This document shows positions 35,070-43,946 of a stretch of 64,000 nucleotides of DNA, piece after piece (the first letter of the stretch is position 1; every line of letters begins with the position of its first letter). The notes beneath the pieces are model-generated. The model searched no databases. It saw only the letters and a program-made list of their open reading frames with translations, and was not told the origin of the DNA. This stretch comes from Flavobacteriaceae bacterium (GTDB taxonomy: Bacteria; Bacteroidota; Bacteroidia; Flavobacteriales; Flavobacteriaceae): assembly GCA_947457615.1 (NCBI GenBank), contig CANGWK010000012.1:1-64000 (forward strand), written 5' to 3'. Made by a program: the position numbers and the translations under genes.

Positions 35070-37259
35070 ATGGACAAGAAAATAGTTTCTTCAGAGGGAA
35101 AAGACAATGAAAATGGGCTGTTATTAACGAATGCCTCTGGTACTGTTTTTTGGTGTAATAATGCTTTTTTGGAACAAACTAATTTTGAAAATTCAGAGGT
35201 AGTAAATAGTGATTTAGTAGATTTAATTGCATCTATAGAAATTAATAAAGAAGAACTTAAAAAAATAACTACATCTATAAGAAACGGGGTACATTTTGAT
35301 ATTGAGGTCTTTCATAAAAAAAAGGATGACGTTCCTTTTTGGTCTAGAATTATTGGAAATCCGGTTTCTGATAGCCAAGGAGTAATATTTCAATATGTTG
35401 TTATTATTGAAAATTTAGCTGTAGAGAACAACACAGCGCATAGTATAAAAGAATCTGAAAGCACCCTTTTTTCTTTTCTATTGAATTTGCAAAAAGGAAT
35501 TTTATTAGAAGATGAAAACCGAAAAATAGTTGCAATAAATAAAGAGTTTTGTTCTATGTTTTCACTTGAAATGGATACTAATTTATATATTGGGTTAGAC
35601 TCCAAACAATTTGACGAACAGTTTAAAGATTATTTTAAAAATAGTGATCAATATGTTTCTAGAATAAATCAATTAGTAGAACAAAAGGAAATAGTAATAA
35701 ACGATGAATTGGAATTAGTAGATGGAAGGTTTTTTGAAAGAACCTTCATTCCGATAATTAAAGAGGGTATTTACAAGGGGATATTATGGAGTTTTAACGA
35801 CGCAACGATTAGCCAAAAATATAAAGAAACCCTTAATTATGAAAAAGGGAAATACCGCAGAATTATTGCTAACATGAATATTGGTTTATTGGAAGTAGAT
35901 AACAATGACTTAATTCTTTTGGCCAATCAAAGTTTTTGTGATATGTCTGGATATACAATAGAGGAGTTAATTGGCAAGACAGGATCAGAATTATTTTTAG
36001 ATGCTGCAAACAAAGAAAAATTAATAGAGAAAAGCATTGAAAGAAAAGACGGTAAGTCGGATTCCTATGAAGTAGAAATTAAAAATAAAAATGGGGATAT
36101 AAAAAATTGGTTAATTAGTGGTGCTCCTAATTATAATTTAAATGGGGAAGTTATTGGTTCCATTGGGATTCATTTAAATATAACAGAACAAAAAAATCAA
36201 GAAGAGCAATTAATATTACTTTCTTTAATTGCCGAAAAAAATATAAATGCAGTAATAATTTGTGACAGTCAAGGTAAGATAGAGTGGTTAAACGATAGTT
36301 TTGTTACTATGACAGGATATTCATTTGAAGAAGCAGTTTCAAAAACCCCAGGACATTTATTGCAAGGAAAAGATTCCGATTTAGAACAAATTAATTATTT
36401 AAGAACACAAATTCGTCATGGATTACCTTTTAAATGTGAATTATTAAATTACAAGAAATCTGGAGAAAAATATTGGGTTTATCTTCATGGACAAGCTTTG
36501 TACAATAAAGAGGGAAAAATCTTAAAGTATTTTGCCATAGAAGAAGACATTACCAATAATATTAATTTGAAATCCCAAAAAGAAGAATTAGTAAATAGTG
36601 CTGCCAAAGCCAACAAGGAATTAGAAAGTTACGCATTAATAGCCTCTCATGATTTAAAAGCACCAATAAGAAGTATCTACTCTTTAGTTACCTGCATTAA
36701 AGAAGACAATGATCTTAACGAACAAACAAAAGAGTATTTTTCAATAATAGAGAATAAATTAGAAAAAATGGACCGACAAATTGAAGGTATATTAGAATAT
36801 GCTAAAATTGACAAAGAGAATTTTTTTTATGAAGAGGTAAACTCTAATGAAATTGTAAAAAACAGTATTGATAATTTAGTAATTCCAGATAATATTGAGA
36901 TTCGTATGGTAAGTAAATTACCAATAATAAAATCCGATAGATTTAGGCTACAACAATTGTTTCAAAATATTATTTCTAACGCTGTAAATTTCATTGATAA
37001 ACCAGAGGGCATCGTTGAAATTGATTACAAGGAAGAGCAAAGTTCTTATATTTTTTCTATAAAAGATAACGGGAGAGGCGTAGCAAAAGAAAACCTACAT
37101 CAAATATTTAAAATTTCTAAATATTTTAATAATAATAATAGATCTACAGGTTTAGGCCTATCGATAGCAAAAAAAATTGTTGAGATTTGCAATGGTACTA
37201 TTTGGATAGAAAGTGAACTCGGAGTAGGCACAACTTTTTTTATCCAATTAAATAAATAA
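35070..37259 (+). CDS. Soluble multi-PAS sensor histidine kinase
   Basis: A 729-residue protein without membrane segments. It has about four PAS-type domains (roughly 15-115, 127-245, 258-375 and 385-498), the last two with clear PAS signatures (NQSFCDMSGYTIEELIGK; NDSFVTMTGYSFEEAV). A HisKA domain with His527 (ASHDLKAPIRS) and an HATPase domain follow (N box 631-642, DNGRG 666-670, TGLGLSIA 693-700). It is the first gene of a tight operon with FIST, a second kinase, Hpt and LytTR genes, so it probably feeds a multi-step phosphorelay. Confidence 0.93.
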   Translation: MDKKIVSSEGKDNENGLLLTNASGTVFWCNNAFLEQTNFENSEVVNSDLVDLIASIEINKEELKKITTSIRNGVHFDIEVFHKKKDDVPFWSRIIGNPVSDSQGVIFQYVVIIENLAVENNTAHSIKESESTLFSFLLNLQKGILLEDENRKIVAINKEFCSMFSLEMDTNLYIGLDSKQFDEQFKDYFKNSDQYVSRINQLVEQKEIVINDELELVDGRFFERTFIPIIKEGIYKGILWSFNDATISQKYKETLNYEKGKYRRIIANMNIGLLEVDNNDLILLANQSFCDMSGYTIEELIGKTGSELFLDAANKEKLIEKSIERKDGKSDSYEVEIKNKNGDIKNWLISGAPNYNLNGEVIGSIGIHLNITEQKNQEEQLILLSLIAEKNINAVIICDSQGKIEWLNDSFVTMTGYSFEEAVSKTPGHLLQGKDSDLEQINYLRTQIRHGLPFKCELLNYKKSGEKYWVYLHGQALYNKEGKILKYFAIEEDITNNINLKSQKEELVNSAAKANKELESYALIASHDLKAPIRSIYSLVTCIKEDNDLNEQTKEYFSIIENKLEKMDRQIEGILEYAKIDKENFFYEEVNSNEIVKNSIDNLVIPDNIEIRMVSKLPIIKSDRFRLQQLFQNIISNAVNFIDKPEGIVEIDYKEEQSSYIFSIKDNGRGVAKENLHQIFKISKYFNNNNRSTGLGLSIAKKIVEICNGTIWIESELGVGTTFFIQLNK

Positions 37260-37263
37260 CGAT

Positions 37264-38394
37264 ATGAAGATTATTCAAGCGTTTAAAAATGGCGCAGAGG
37301 ATTGGCATTATTTGCAAGAAAAAGTACAATTACAAAATCCTTTAGTATTTGTTTTTGGAGACCGATATTTGTTAGAGGATGAAAGAATGATACTAAACAT
37401 AAGAAAGGAATTTAATTATGAAAATATTATTTTTGGATCCTCCTCAGGAGAAATATTAGACGGAACTATGAAAGATATTTCTATTTCGGTTACCGCAATA
37501 GAGTTAGAAAAAAGTACCTTTGTTATAGAAAGAGAAAATATTTCTAATTTCAATATGCAACCCGATTTACTAGGAAAAGCACTTTTAGATAAATTACCAA
37601 AAGAAAAATTAAAACATCTTTTTGTTTTGTCGGATGGTTTGCTTAATGCCAAAAAATTAATTGAAGGATTAGAAAGTAATCTAAATAATAAAATTGGAAT
37701 TACAGGAGGATTGTGTGGTGACGATGCCCGTTTTGAAAAAACACTATCGTCGTTTAACGAAAATCCAAAAACAGGTGAAATAGTATTAATTGGTCTTTAT
37801 GGGGATTCCCTAGAAGTTTCTTACGCTAGTGCAGGAGGTTGGTTCCCTTTTGGTCCAGTAAGAAAAATAACCAAATCAAGAGATAATATTATTTTTGAAA
37901 TTGACAATAAGCCGGCATTGGATGTGTATAAAAATCATTTGGCACACAGAGCAATAGGATTGCCTTCTGCTTCATTATCTTTTCCTTTAAATATTACACG
38001 CGAAGGGGAAAAACTGCCGTTGGTGCGAACTATTTTAGGGCTTGATGAATTACAAAAAGCATTGATATTAGCAGGTGATGCACCTGAAAATGCCAAAGTG
38101 CAATTATTGATGGCATCTGTGGATGCAATTATTGATGGTGCTCAATTAGCAACAGAATTGGCAATGAAAAATAGAGAAAAAAAGGCTGAAATTGCAATTT
38201 TAGTTAGTTGTATTGGAAGGAAGTTGGTAATGAATAAAAGAGCAGGAGAAGAATCGCAATATATAAAAGAAACTCTAGGAGGCCCTACAATAATGACCGG
38301 ATTTTATTCTTACGGGCAGCTTGCTCCATTTGATAAAAATGGCAAAACAAATCTTCATAATCAAACAATGGCTGTAACTCTTATAAGCGAATAA
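37264..38394 (+). CDS. FIST domain sensor protein
   Basis: A 376-residue protein matching the FIST N and FIST C domains: IIFGSSSGEILDGTM near 57-71, GITGGLCGDDARF around 140, GGWFPFGPVRKITKS, and a C-terminal LVSCIGRKLVMNKRAGEE. FIST is a predicted small-ligand sensor module in signal transduction. It starts 4 bp after the PAS kinase and its stop overlaps the start of the next kinase (TAATG), so it probably supplies ligand information to these kinases. Confidence 0.88.
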   Translation: MKIIQAFKNGAEDWHYLQEKVQLQNPLVFVFGDRYLLEDERMILNIRKEFNYENIIFGSSSGEILDGTMKDISISVTAIELEKSTFVIERENISNFNMQPDLLGKALLDKLPKEKLKHLFVLSDGLLNAKKLIEGLESNLNNKIGITGGLCGDDARFEKTLSSFNENPKTGEIVLIGLYGDSLEVSYASAGGWFPFGPVRKITKSRDNIIFEIDNKPALDVYKNHLAHRAIGLPSASLSFPLNITREGEKLPLVRTILGLDELQKALILAGDAPENAKVQLLMASVDAIIDGAQLATELAMKNREKKAEIAILVSCIGRKLVMNKRAGEESQYIKETLGGPTIMTGFYSYGQLAPFDKNGKTNLHNQTMAVTLISE

Positions 38395-39419
38395 TGAATT
38401 CATTACTAAAAAGACAAATTGGAAAACATTTAAAAAATGGTTTAAACCATATGGACCAGTTTTTGGAATCTATTGATGATTCGTATACTAATTATGAAGA
38501 TCAAATTGCTATTTTGCAGCATTCCATTAAAATTAGTTCGGATGAACTATACGAAGCTAACCAAAAATTAAGAGCTGAAGCCGATAGTTTAAAGGAGATA
38601 AATAAAAACTTAGAATTTATTTTAAATTCTATGAATTTAGATAGCAACGCTCTTGAAACATTAAATAATTTTAATACTTCCGATTATATTAAACATCAAA
38701 CAATCGAAATTATTAAAATTAACAAGCAAAGAGAAGAATTATTACTAAGTCTTGAAAAACAAAACCAGTCATTAAATGAATATGCCCATATAGTTTCCCA
38801 CGATTTGAAGTCCCCATTGCGAAGTATCCATTCATTAATCACTTGGATAAAAGAGGATAATGGACAAAATTTCAATGAAAAAACCAATGATTATTTTTCT
38901 CTTATTCAAAAGAAAGTAGAAAAAATGAACCACCTCATTCAAGGGATATTAACCTATTCTAAAATTGATAAAGTCAACATTGTTAAAGAGGATGTAGATT
39001 TAAACGATCTGGTAAATAGTATAATTAATATGATATTTATTCCTTCTAATATTGAAATCATAGTAAAAAATAAATTACCCATACTACGAAACGATGTGTT
39101 TAGAATGCAGCAATTATTTCAGAATTTAATCAGTAATGCAATAAATTTTAACGACAAACCAACCGGAACAGTTGAAATTGATTTTGTTGAACAAGAAGAA
39201 CAGTACGTTTTTTCCGTAAAAGATAATGGTGTTGGAATTTCAAATAAAAACCAAGAAAAGATATTTCAAATTTTCGAATCGGTTAATAACGATGATAAAT
39301 CAGGAGGTATTGGACTGTCTATTGTAAAAAGGATATTAGACAATAGCAGTGAAAAAATATGGGTAGAAAGCCAAGAAAATAATGGCACAACATTTTATTT
39401 CACTTTACATAAACAATAA
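38394..39419 (+). CDS. Soluble histidine kinase with coiled-coil N-terminus
   Basis: A 341-residue protein. Residues 1-125 form a helical, coiled-coil-like region. HisKA follows with His136 (VSHDLKSPLRSIHSL), then HATPase (LISNAINF N box, DNGVGIS, GGIGLSIVKRIL). There is no PAS or membrane segment, so it probably receives input from the FIST protein encoded just upstream. It overlaps both neighbours by one base. Confidence 0.9.
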   Translation: MNSLLKRQIGKHLKNGLNHMDQFLESIDDSYTNYEDQIAILQHSIKISSDELYEANQKLRAEADSLKEINKNLEFILNSMNLDSNALETLNNFNTSDYIKHQTIEIIKINKQREELLLSLEKQNQSLNEYAHIVSHDLKSPLRSIHSLITWIKEDNGQNFNEKTNDYFSLIQKKVEKMNHLIQGILTYSKIDKVNIVKEDVDLNDLVNSIINMIFIPSNIEIIVKNKLPILRNDVFRMQQLFQNLISNAINFNDKPTGTVEIDFVEQEEQYVFSVKDNGVGISNKNQEKIFQIFESVNNDDKSGGIGLSIVKRILDNSSEKIWVESQENNGTTFYFTLHKQ

Positions 39420-39739
39420 TGGAAGAGCAACCTAATTTAGATTATTTTAATCAAATTGCTAGTGGAGATGAGGGTATAGTAAACACCTTAATTACTATAT
39501 TAAAAGATGAGTTTCCAGAGCAATTAGAAAATTACAATAAATGTATTTCAGTTTCTAATTATGAATTAGCCGCAGAAGCATTACATAAATTAAAACATAA
39601 AATAGGGCTTTTGGGTCTCGAAAAAGGGTATATAGTAGCTAATGAATACGAAAACAATTTAAGAGACAATAATTTACAAAATAAAAACGAGTTTGAAGCT
39701 ATTTTAAAAAATATAACTAACTTTATAAAAAAATTATAA
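39419..39739 (+). CDS. Hpt histidine phosphotransfer protein
   Basis: A 106-residue four-helix protein with an Hpt motif ALHKLKHKIGLLG, in which His56 is the likely phospho-acceptor. The usual HxLKG reads HKLKH, with Gly replaced by His60. It would shuttle phosphate between the kinases and the LytTR or lone receiver. It starts at the stop of the second kinase gene. Confidence 0.83.
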   Translation: MEEQPNLDYFNQIASGDEGIVNTLITILKDEFPEQLENYNKCISVSNYELAAEALHKLKHKIGLLGLEKGYIVANEYENNLRDNNLQNKNEFEAILKNITNFIKKL

Positions 39740-39751
39740 GTAATTGCTTTT

Positions 39752-40456
39752 ATGATTAAATGTATAATTATTGACGACGAAAAATTAGCAAGAGAAGTTC
39801 TCTCTATTTTAATACTAAAATCAGAGAAACTTGTATTATTAGAGCAATTTTCTAATGCTATAGATGCTATAAAATATCTTAATTCTAATAAGGTAGATTT
39901 AATATTCTTAGATATCCACATGCCTAATTTTTCTGGTTTTGATTTTGTACAAACTATTAAAAATCCGCCCAAAGTAATTTTGGTAACTATAGATAAAAAC
40001 TTTGCTCTAGAGGCTTTTAATTATAACTGCATATCGGATTATTTAATAAAGCCAGTTCTTGAAGAACGATTTAATAAAGCAATTAATAGAATTACTATTA
40101 AAAGAGAAAATTCTCTAGTTTCTTTAAATTCTAATGACTCATCTGTTAAAGAAATCTATGTTAACATTGATAAACGATTAATTAAAATTGAGATTTCTTT
40201 AATAAATTTCATTCAAGCAAATGGCGATTATGTATTGATTAAAGCCGAAGGTACTAATTACACAGTGCATACTACCTTAAAAAAAATTGAAGATAAGTTA
40301 CCTAAAACTTCCTTTTTAAAAATTCATAGATCTTATATTATTAATATGAATAAAATTATTGATATTCAGGATTCTACTGTTTTAATAGGAAAGGATTTGA
40401 TTCCGGTAAGTAAGAATAATCGACCAATTTTAATGGAGTCTTTAAACCTAGTTTAA
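39752..40456 (+). CDS. LytTR family response regulator
   Basis: The 234-residue protein has a receiver (Asp54 in IFLDIHMP, Lys in LIKPV) and a C-terminal LytTR DNA-binding domain (FIQANGDYVLIKAEG, FLKIHRSYIINM). It is the output gene of the five-gene phosphorelay operon. Its targets are not known; the receiver could be charged through the Hpt protein. Confidence 0.93.
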   Translation: MIKCIIIDDEKLAREVLSILILKSEKLVLLEQFSNAIDAIKYLNSNKVDLIFLDIHMPNFSGFDFVQTIKNPPKVILVTIDKNFALEAFNYNCISDYLIKPVLEERFNKAINRITIKRENSLVSLNSNDSSVKEIYVNIDKRLIKIEISLINFIQANGDYVLIKAEGTNYTVHTTLKKIEDKLPKTSFLKIHRSYIINMNKIIDIQDSTVLIGKDLIPVSKNNRPILMESLNLV

Positions 40457-40937
40457 CTCTGGCTCTATTATTTTCCATATCTTTTCAATAGGAGTTTTTT
40501 TAAAAATAACTCCATTTGATTATTTTCCCTTCAAAAATTTGTGCTGTTTTTTTTTAAATAGGGCTTTTCTTTGCTTACTCTTTAGTTTTAACTACTCCTT
40601 ATTACTTTTAAAAATCTTTTTTAAACTTCCAAAAAAGACTTTTAGATCATTTTATTTTTGGCCGTAAGAAAACATGCTTTCAACTTCTTAATTAATCCAT
40701 TCAGCGAATAAAATAGCAATAAATAGCTTAATAAATTATTTTTACTAAACTGATTTGATTATCAATAAATCTTGATTTTTTAATATTAAATAATCTTTGT
40801 TCGTCAGTATAATTTTCCTTTTTTTTAAAAATAATATTTTCTAAAATACGCTGTCCTAAATTTTCTTTAGTAGGATTGAAAATAGTTTAGTTTTTTTGTT
40901 TTTAGGTTTAAAAATTATTAGATAACGACATTAAAAA
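40457..40937. other. 481-bp AT-rich gap without a gene
   Basis: Directly after the LytTR stop, GGAGTT (40491-40496) can pair with AACTCC (40508-40513) with T/A pairing inside, a possible weak terminator lacking a good T-run. Nothing else was recognised. No clear TAnnTTTG element precedes the next gene. Confidence 0.4.
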
Positions 40938-41300
40938 ATGAATAAAAAAACATTCATATACGACACATCTAAAGGGTTTTCTTCCTTAATTAAGCATTAC
41001 TATTCTTCAAAGATGGATATTGATTCTTGTACAAATAAAAAGAGGTTTTCTTTAGACAATGTTAGAGAATATGACACTTGTTTTTTTGTAGTAAATGACA
41101 TGGATGATTTGTCAAATTTGATTAAAGTATATTATAAAATAGAACACTTTTTTATTGGCTCTCCCAATAAAATGATTGAAAATAAAATAGAAGCTTTGAA
41201 TTTTGAGGACGCGGTGATTTTGGATTTTAATAGAAATAAACACGATATATTAAAAGTCATAAATCATAACTTGGAATTGAAAGAATTGATAGAGAATTAA
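40938..41300 (+). CDS. Conserved protein of unknown function, possibly receiver-like
   Basis: A 120-residue soluble protein. The order of short beta strands and helices (FIYDTSKGFSSLI, CFFVVNDMDDLSNLI, FFIGSPNKMIEN, VILDFNRNKHDILKVI) recalls a receiver-like alpha/beta fold, but the acidic pair and switch residues are not in place, so it would be a pseudo-receiver if this is right. It lies downstream of the LytTR operon and just before the NUMOD4-like gene. Confidence 0.5.
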   Translation: MNKKTFIYDTSKGFSSLIKHYYSSKMDIDSCTNKKRFSLDNVREYDTCFFVVNDMDDLSNLIKVYYKIEHFFIGSPNKMIENKIEALNFEDAVILDFNRNKHDILKVINHNLELKELIEN

Positions 41301-41327
41301 AGTTTAATAAATTAAATTAAGTTTTAG

Positions 41328-41927
41328 ATGAAACTAGAATTAATGAAACCTATTCGGATTTACCCAAATGAAGAGTTTAGGGAAATTATAGTGGAGGATA
41401 AATTAAAATTACGATATGCTGTCTCCAACAAAGGGAGATTGGTAAGTTTTGTAGATGATATAAATATTTGTCGTGAATTAAAAGGAGGTTCCTCTGATGG
41501 ATATCGTTTATTTAAATATAAGATTTTTAATAATGGCGTGATTAAAAATAAGCATTTATTTATTTCTAAGTTAGTTGCGGAATACTTTTTACATAAAACT
41601 TCAGAAGATCAAACCTATGTTTTGCATTTAGATAGAAAACGCGACAATGACGATTATCGTAATCTAAAATGGGCAAATAAAGAAGAAATGGAAGCCCACA
41701 GCAGAAAAAGTCCTTTTGTAATACAGGCACAAAAAAAATTAATAGAACACAACTTAAATTCTGATGGCAGAAAATTAACCGTTACCAAGGTAATGCTTAT
41801 AAAAAAAATGCTTGCGAAACCAGAGCAAAAAACGCGATTGAAAATGATTGCAAAACAATTTGGAGTGAGCGAAATGCAAATAAGAAGAATTAAAAGTGGT
41901 GAAAACTGGTCCCAGATTAAAATTTAA
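41328..41927 (+). CDS. NUMOD4/HNH-like protein with C-terminal helix-turn-helix
   Basis: The 199-residue protein has an N-terminal NUMOD4-like segment (YAVSNKGRLVSF), then a weak HNH-like region (VLHLDRKRDNDDYRNLKWA: His, Asp, Asn, Asn, Trp) and a C-terminal helix-turn-helix (KMIAKQFGVSEMQIRRIKSG). This layout is that of homing-endonuclease-like proteins, but the protein is chromosomal in related flavobacteria as I recall, so it may be a domesticated regulator. Nuclease activity is uncertain. A terminator follows. Confidence 0.7.
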   Translation: MKLELMKPIRIYPNEEFREIIVEDKLKLRYAVSNKGRLVSFVDDINICRELKGGSSDGYRLFKYKIFNNGVIKNKHLFISKLVAEYFLHKTSEDQTYVLHLDRKRDNDDYRNLKWANKEEMEAHSRKSPFVIQAQKKLIEHNLNSDGRKLTVTKVMLIKKMLAKPEQKTRLKMIAKQFGVSEMQIRRIKSGENWSQIKI

Positions 41928-41942
41928 AATACTTAACCAACG

Positions 41943-41970
41943 AAAAACGGAGCTATATGCTCCGTTTTTT
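41943..41970. terminator. Terminator between the NUMOD4-like and dipeptidase genes
   Basis: AAAAACGGAGC (41943-41953) pairs with GCTCCGTTTTT around the loop TATAT, with T-runs on both strands, so it can serve both convergent genes. Confidence 0.88.
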
Positions 41971-41992
41971 TATGCTTTAATTTAATTAAAAT

Positions 41993-43381
41993 TTATTTGT
42001 TTAATTCCACAAAATATTTGTAAAATAAAGGAATAGTTTCAATTCCTTTCAAGTAATTAAATATACCAAAATGTTCGTTTGGCGAATGAATAGCATCCGA
42101 ATCTAAGCCAAATCCCATTAAGATTGTTTTTGATTTTAATTCTTTTTCAAATAATGAAACAATTGGGATACTTCCTCCGGAACGAACCGGGATTGCAGGA
42201 ACCCCAAAGGTTTCGGTATATGCCTTGTTGGCTGCTTTGTATCCAATGCTGTCTATAGGTGTTACGTATCCTTGACCGCCATGGTGCGGCGTAACTTTTA
42301 CCTTAACCGATTTTGGTGCGATATTTATAAAATGTTTTGAGAACAATTCTGTAATTTCTTCCCAATCTTGATTTGGAACTAAACGCATGGATATTTTAGC
42401 AAATGCCTTACTAGCAATTACAGTTTTAGCTCCTTCGCCTGTATAGCCACCCCATATTCCGTTTACGTCTAATGTTGGTCTAACAGAATTTCTTTCGTTT
42501 GTAACATAACCGGTTTCACCATAAACATCTTCAATGTCCAAAGCTTTTTTATAATTATCTAAAACAAAAGGTGCTTTAGCCATTTCGGCTCTTTCGGTAG
42601 CAGAAAGTTCTTCAACGTTATCATAAAATCCTGGAATAGTAATATGGTTATTTTCGTCGTGAAGCGATGCAATCATTTTGGTTAATACGTTTATCGGATT
42701 CGCCACAGCCCCACCATACAAACCAGAATGTAAATCTCTATTTGGTCCAGTAACTTCCACTTCTACATAGCTCAAACCACGCAAACCAGTAGTAATTGAT
42801 GGTTGTTGGTTGGATATCATTCCTGTATCCGAAATTAAAATCACATCATTAGCCAATTTTTCTTGATTTCGTTCTACAAACCAACTTAAAGATTTAGAAC
42901 CAACCTCTTCTTCACCCTCAATCATGAATTTCACATTGCAAGGCAAATTATTGGTTGCAATCATGTATTCAAAAGCTTTCACGTGCATGTACATCTGTCC
43001 TTTGTCATCACAGGCACCACGGGCAAAAATAGCTCCTTCCGGATGAATTTCGGTAGTTTTAATAACTGGTTCAAATGGGGGAGAAGTCCAAAGTTCAATA
43101 GGATCAGGTGGTTGCACATCATAATGGCCATAAACTAAAACCGTTGGCAAGTTTTTGTCAATAATATGTTCGCCATAAACAATTGGATAACCAGGAGTTT
43201 CACAAATTTCGACTTTGTTACAACCTGCTTTTTCAAGACTTTCTTTTACGGCATTTGCAGTTTCTATCACATCATGAGCATAAGCAGAATCAGCGCTTAC
43301 GGATGGAATCTTCAATAACTCTATTAATTCATTTATGAAACGTTCTTTATTTTCTTGAACGTAATTTTTTATAGTTTCCAT
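41993..43381 (-). CDS. M20 family dipeptidase
   Basis: The 462-residue metallopeptidase has the M20 zinc motifs: VYGHYDVQPPD, GACDDKGQMYMHVKAF and EGEEEVGS, plus the lid domain (GPNRDLHSGLYGG) and the late HSPNEHF. It matches the CNDP-like dipeptidases that cleave dipeptides in the cytosol with two metal ions. It has its own -7 element and shares a terminator with the opposing gene. Confidence 0.93.
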   Translation of the reverse strand: METIKNYVQENKERFINELIELLKIPSVSADSAYAHDVIETANAVKESLEKAGCNKVEICETPGYPIVYGEHIIDKNLPTVLVYGHYDVQPPDPIELWTSPPFEPVIKTTEIHPEGAIFARGACDDKGQMYMHVKAFEYMIATNNLPCNVKFMIEGEEEVGSKSLSWFVERNQEKLANDVILISDTGMISNQQPSITTGLRGLSYVEVEVTGPNRDLHSGLYGGAVANPINVLTKMIASLHDENNHITIPGFYDNVEELSATERAEMAKAPFVLDNYKKALDIEDVYGETGYVTNERNSVRPTLDVNGIWGGYTGEGAKTVIASKAFAKISMRLVPNQDWEEITELFSKHFINIAPKSVKVKVTPHHGGQGYVTPIDSIGYKAANKAYTETFGVPAIPVRSGGSIPIVSLFEKELKSKTILMGFGLDSDAIHSPNEHFGIFNYLKGIETIPLFYKYFVELNK

Positions 43382-43404
43382 TTTAATTATAAATTAATTG
43401 TATT

Positions 43405-43412
43405 CAAAAATA
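43405..43412 (-). promoter_or_regulatory. -7 element of the M20 dipeptidase gene
   Basis: TATTTTTG on the minus strand, 23 bp upstream of the ATG. Confidence 0.5.
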
Positions 43413-43469
43413 CTAAAAAATATTTTTAAAAAAATCTATAATTCATAATTTATAATTCATAATTAGTTT

Positions 43470-43477
43470 TATATTTG
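43470..43477 (+). promoter_or_regulatory. -7 element of tRNA-Leu
   Basis: TATATTTG, 14 bp upstream of the mature tRNA; same element as before tRNA-Gly. Confidence 0.6.
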
Positions 43478-43491
43478 CACTCACAATTTTT

Positions 43492-43573
43492 GCGGGTATG
43501 GTGAAATTGGTAGACATGCCAGACTTAGGATCTGGTGCCGCAAGGCGTGTAGGTTCGAGTCCTATTACCCGCA
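43492..43573 (+). tRNA. tRNA-Leu (anticodon TAG), integration site of an element
   Basis: An 82-nt class II tRNA. The acceptor stem is GCGGGTA/TACCCGC, the anticodon stem CCAGA/TCTGG encloses CTTAGGA (anticodon TAG), the long variable arm is TGCCGCAAGGCGT, and the T loop is GTTCGAG. Bases 43543-43574, covering part of the variable arm through the 3' end, recur exactly at 55082-55113. The tRNA is complete, so integration has kept it functional. Confidence 0.97.
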
Positions 43574-43574
43574 C
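43543..43574. repeat. attL core (3' end of tRNA-Leu)
   Basis: 32 bp starting AGGCGTGTAGGTTCG and ending TTACCCGCAC, identical to 55082-55113. Confidence 0.93.
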
Positions 43575-43577
43575 TTT

Positions 43578-43620
43578 TAAAACGTAAACCCTTATAAATT
43601 AAGAGTTTGCGTTTTTTATT
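43578..43620 (+). terminator. Terminator after tRNA-Leu, supplied by the element
   Basis: AAACGTAAAC.CTT pairs imperfectly with AAG.GTTTGCGTTT and is followed by TTTTATTTTT. It lies just inside the att core, so the inserted element provides the tRNA's terminator. Confidence 0.7.
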
Positions 43621-43628
43621 TTTAATAT

Positions 43629-43677
43629 TTGCCAAACTATTGCCAAACTATTCGGTAAATTCTACTTGTTTACATTT
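43629..43677. repeat. Left arm-type integrase sites
   Basis: TTGCCAAAC at 43629-43637 and 43640-43648 (11-bp period), then TTGTTTACATTT at 43666-43677. The same two motifs in the same orientation occur at the right end (54907-54960). This is the arrangement of arm-type sites for a lambda-like tyrosine integrase. Confidence 0.75.
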
Positions 43678-43730
43678 ATTAAACTAATATTCATACATTT
43701 GTGAAATGAAATAAAAACAAATACATATAA

Positions 43731-43867
43731 ACTAATAGCGTAGCTATTAATTAGTGCCTCAAAATCGCCAAAATTCAAAAGCACTACAAAATTAATAAGC
43801 GAACGCTCACGCCACTGGCGTGGGCTTCTCTTTTTTTGTAGTGTGGGTGTTTGGCGATACCTGAGGC
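43731..43867. other. Strongly folding inverted-repeat region at the left end of the element
   Basis: An imperfect outer inverted repeat pairs 43756-43791 (GCCTC, ATCGCCAAA, CACTACAAAA blocks) with 43834-43867 (TTTTGTAGTG, TTTGGCGAT, TGAGGC). Inside, GCTCACGCC ACT GGCGTGGGC (43805-43825) forms a 9-bp GC-rich hairpin, and upstream AATAGC GTA GCTATT (43734-43748) forms another. It may be a structured RNA, a replication origin or a dispersed element. More weak hairpins lie between it and the protease gene at 43947. Confidence 0.7.
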
Positions 43868-43946
43868 GCAAATTGGAGTTTGTCTCACGCCTTTAGTTTT
43901 TCTAAAACTTTAAAACTCTTTGAGACGAGAACAAATAAATAAATTA

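Noticed and set aside
43662..43871. Minus-strand reading frame in the structured region
   Set aside because: It runs across inverted repeats and has no signal, domain or start context.
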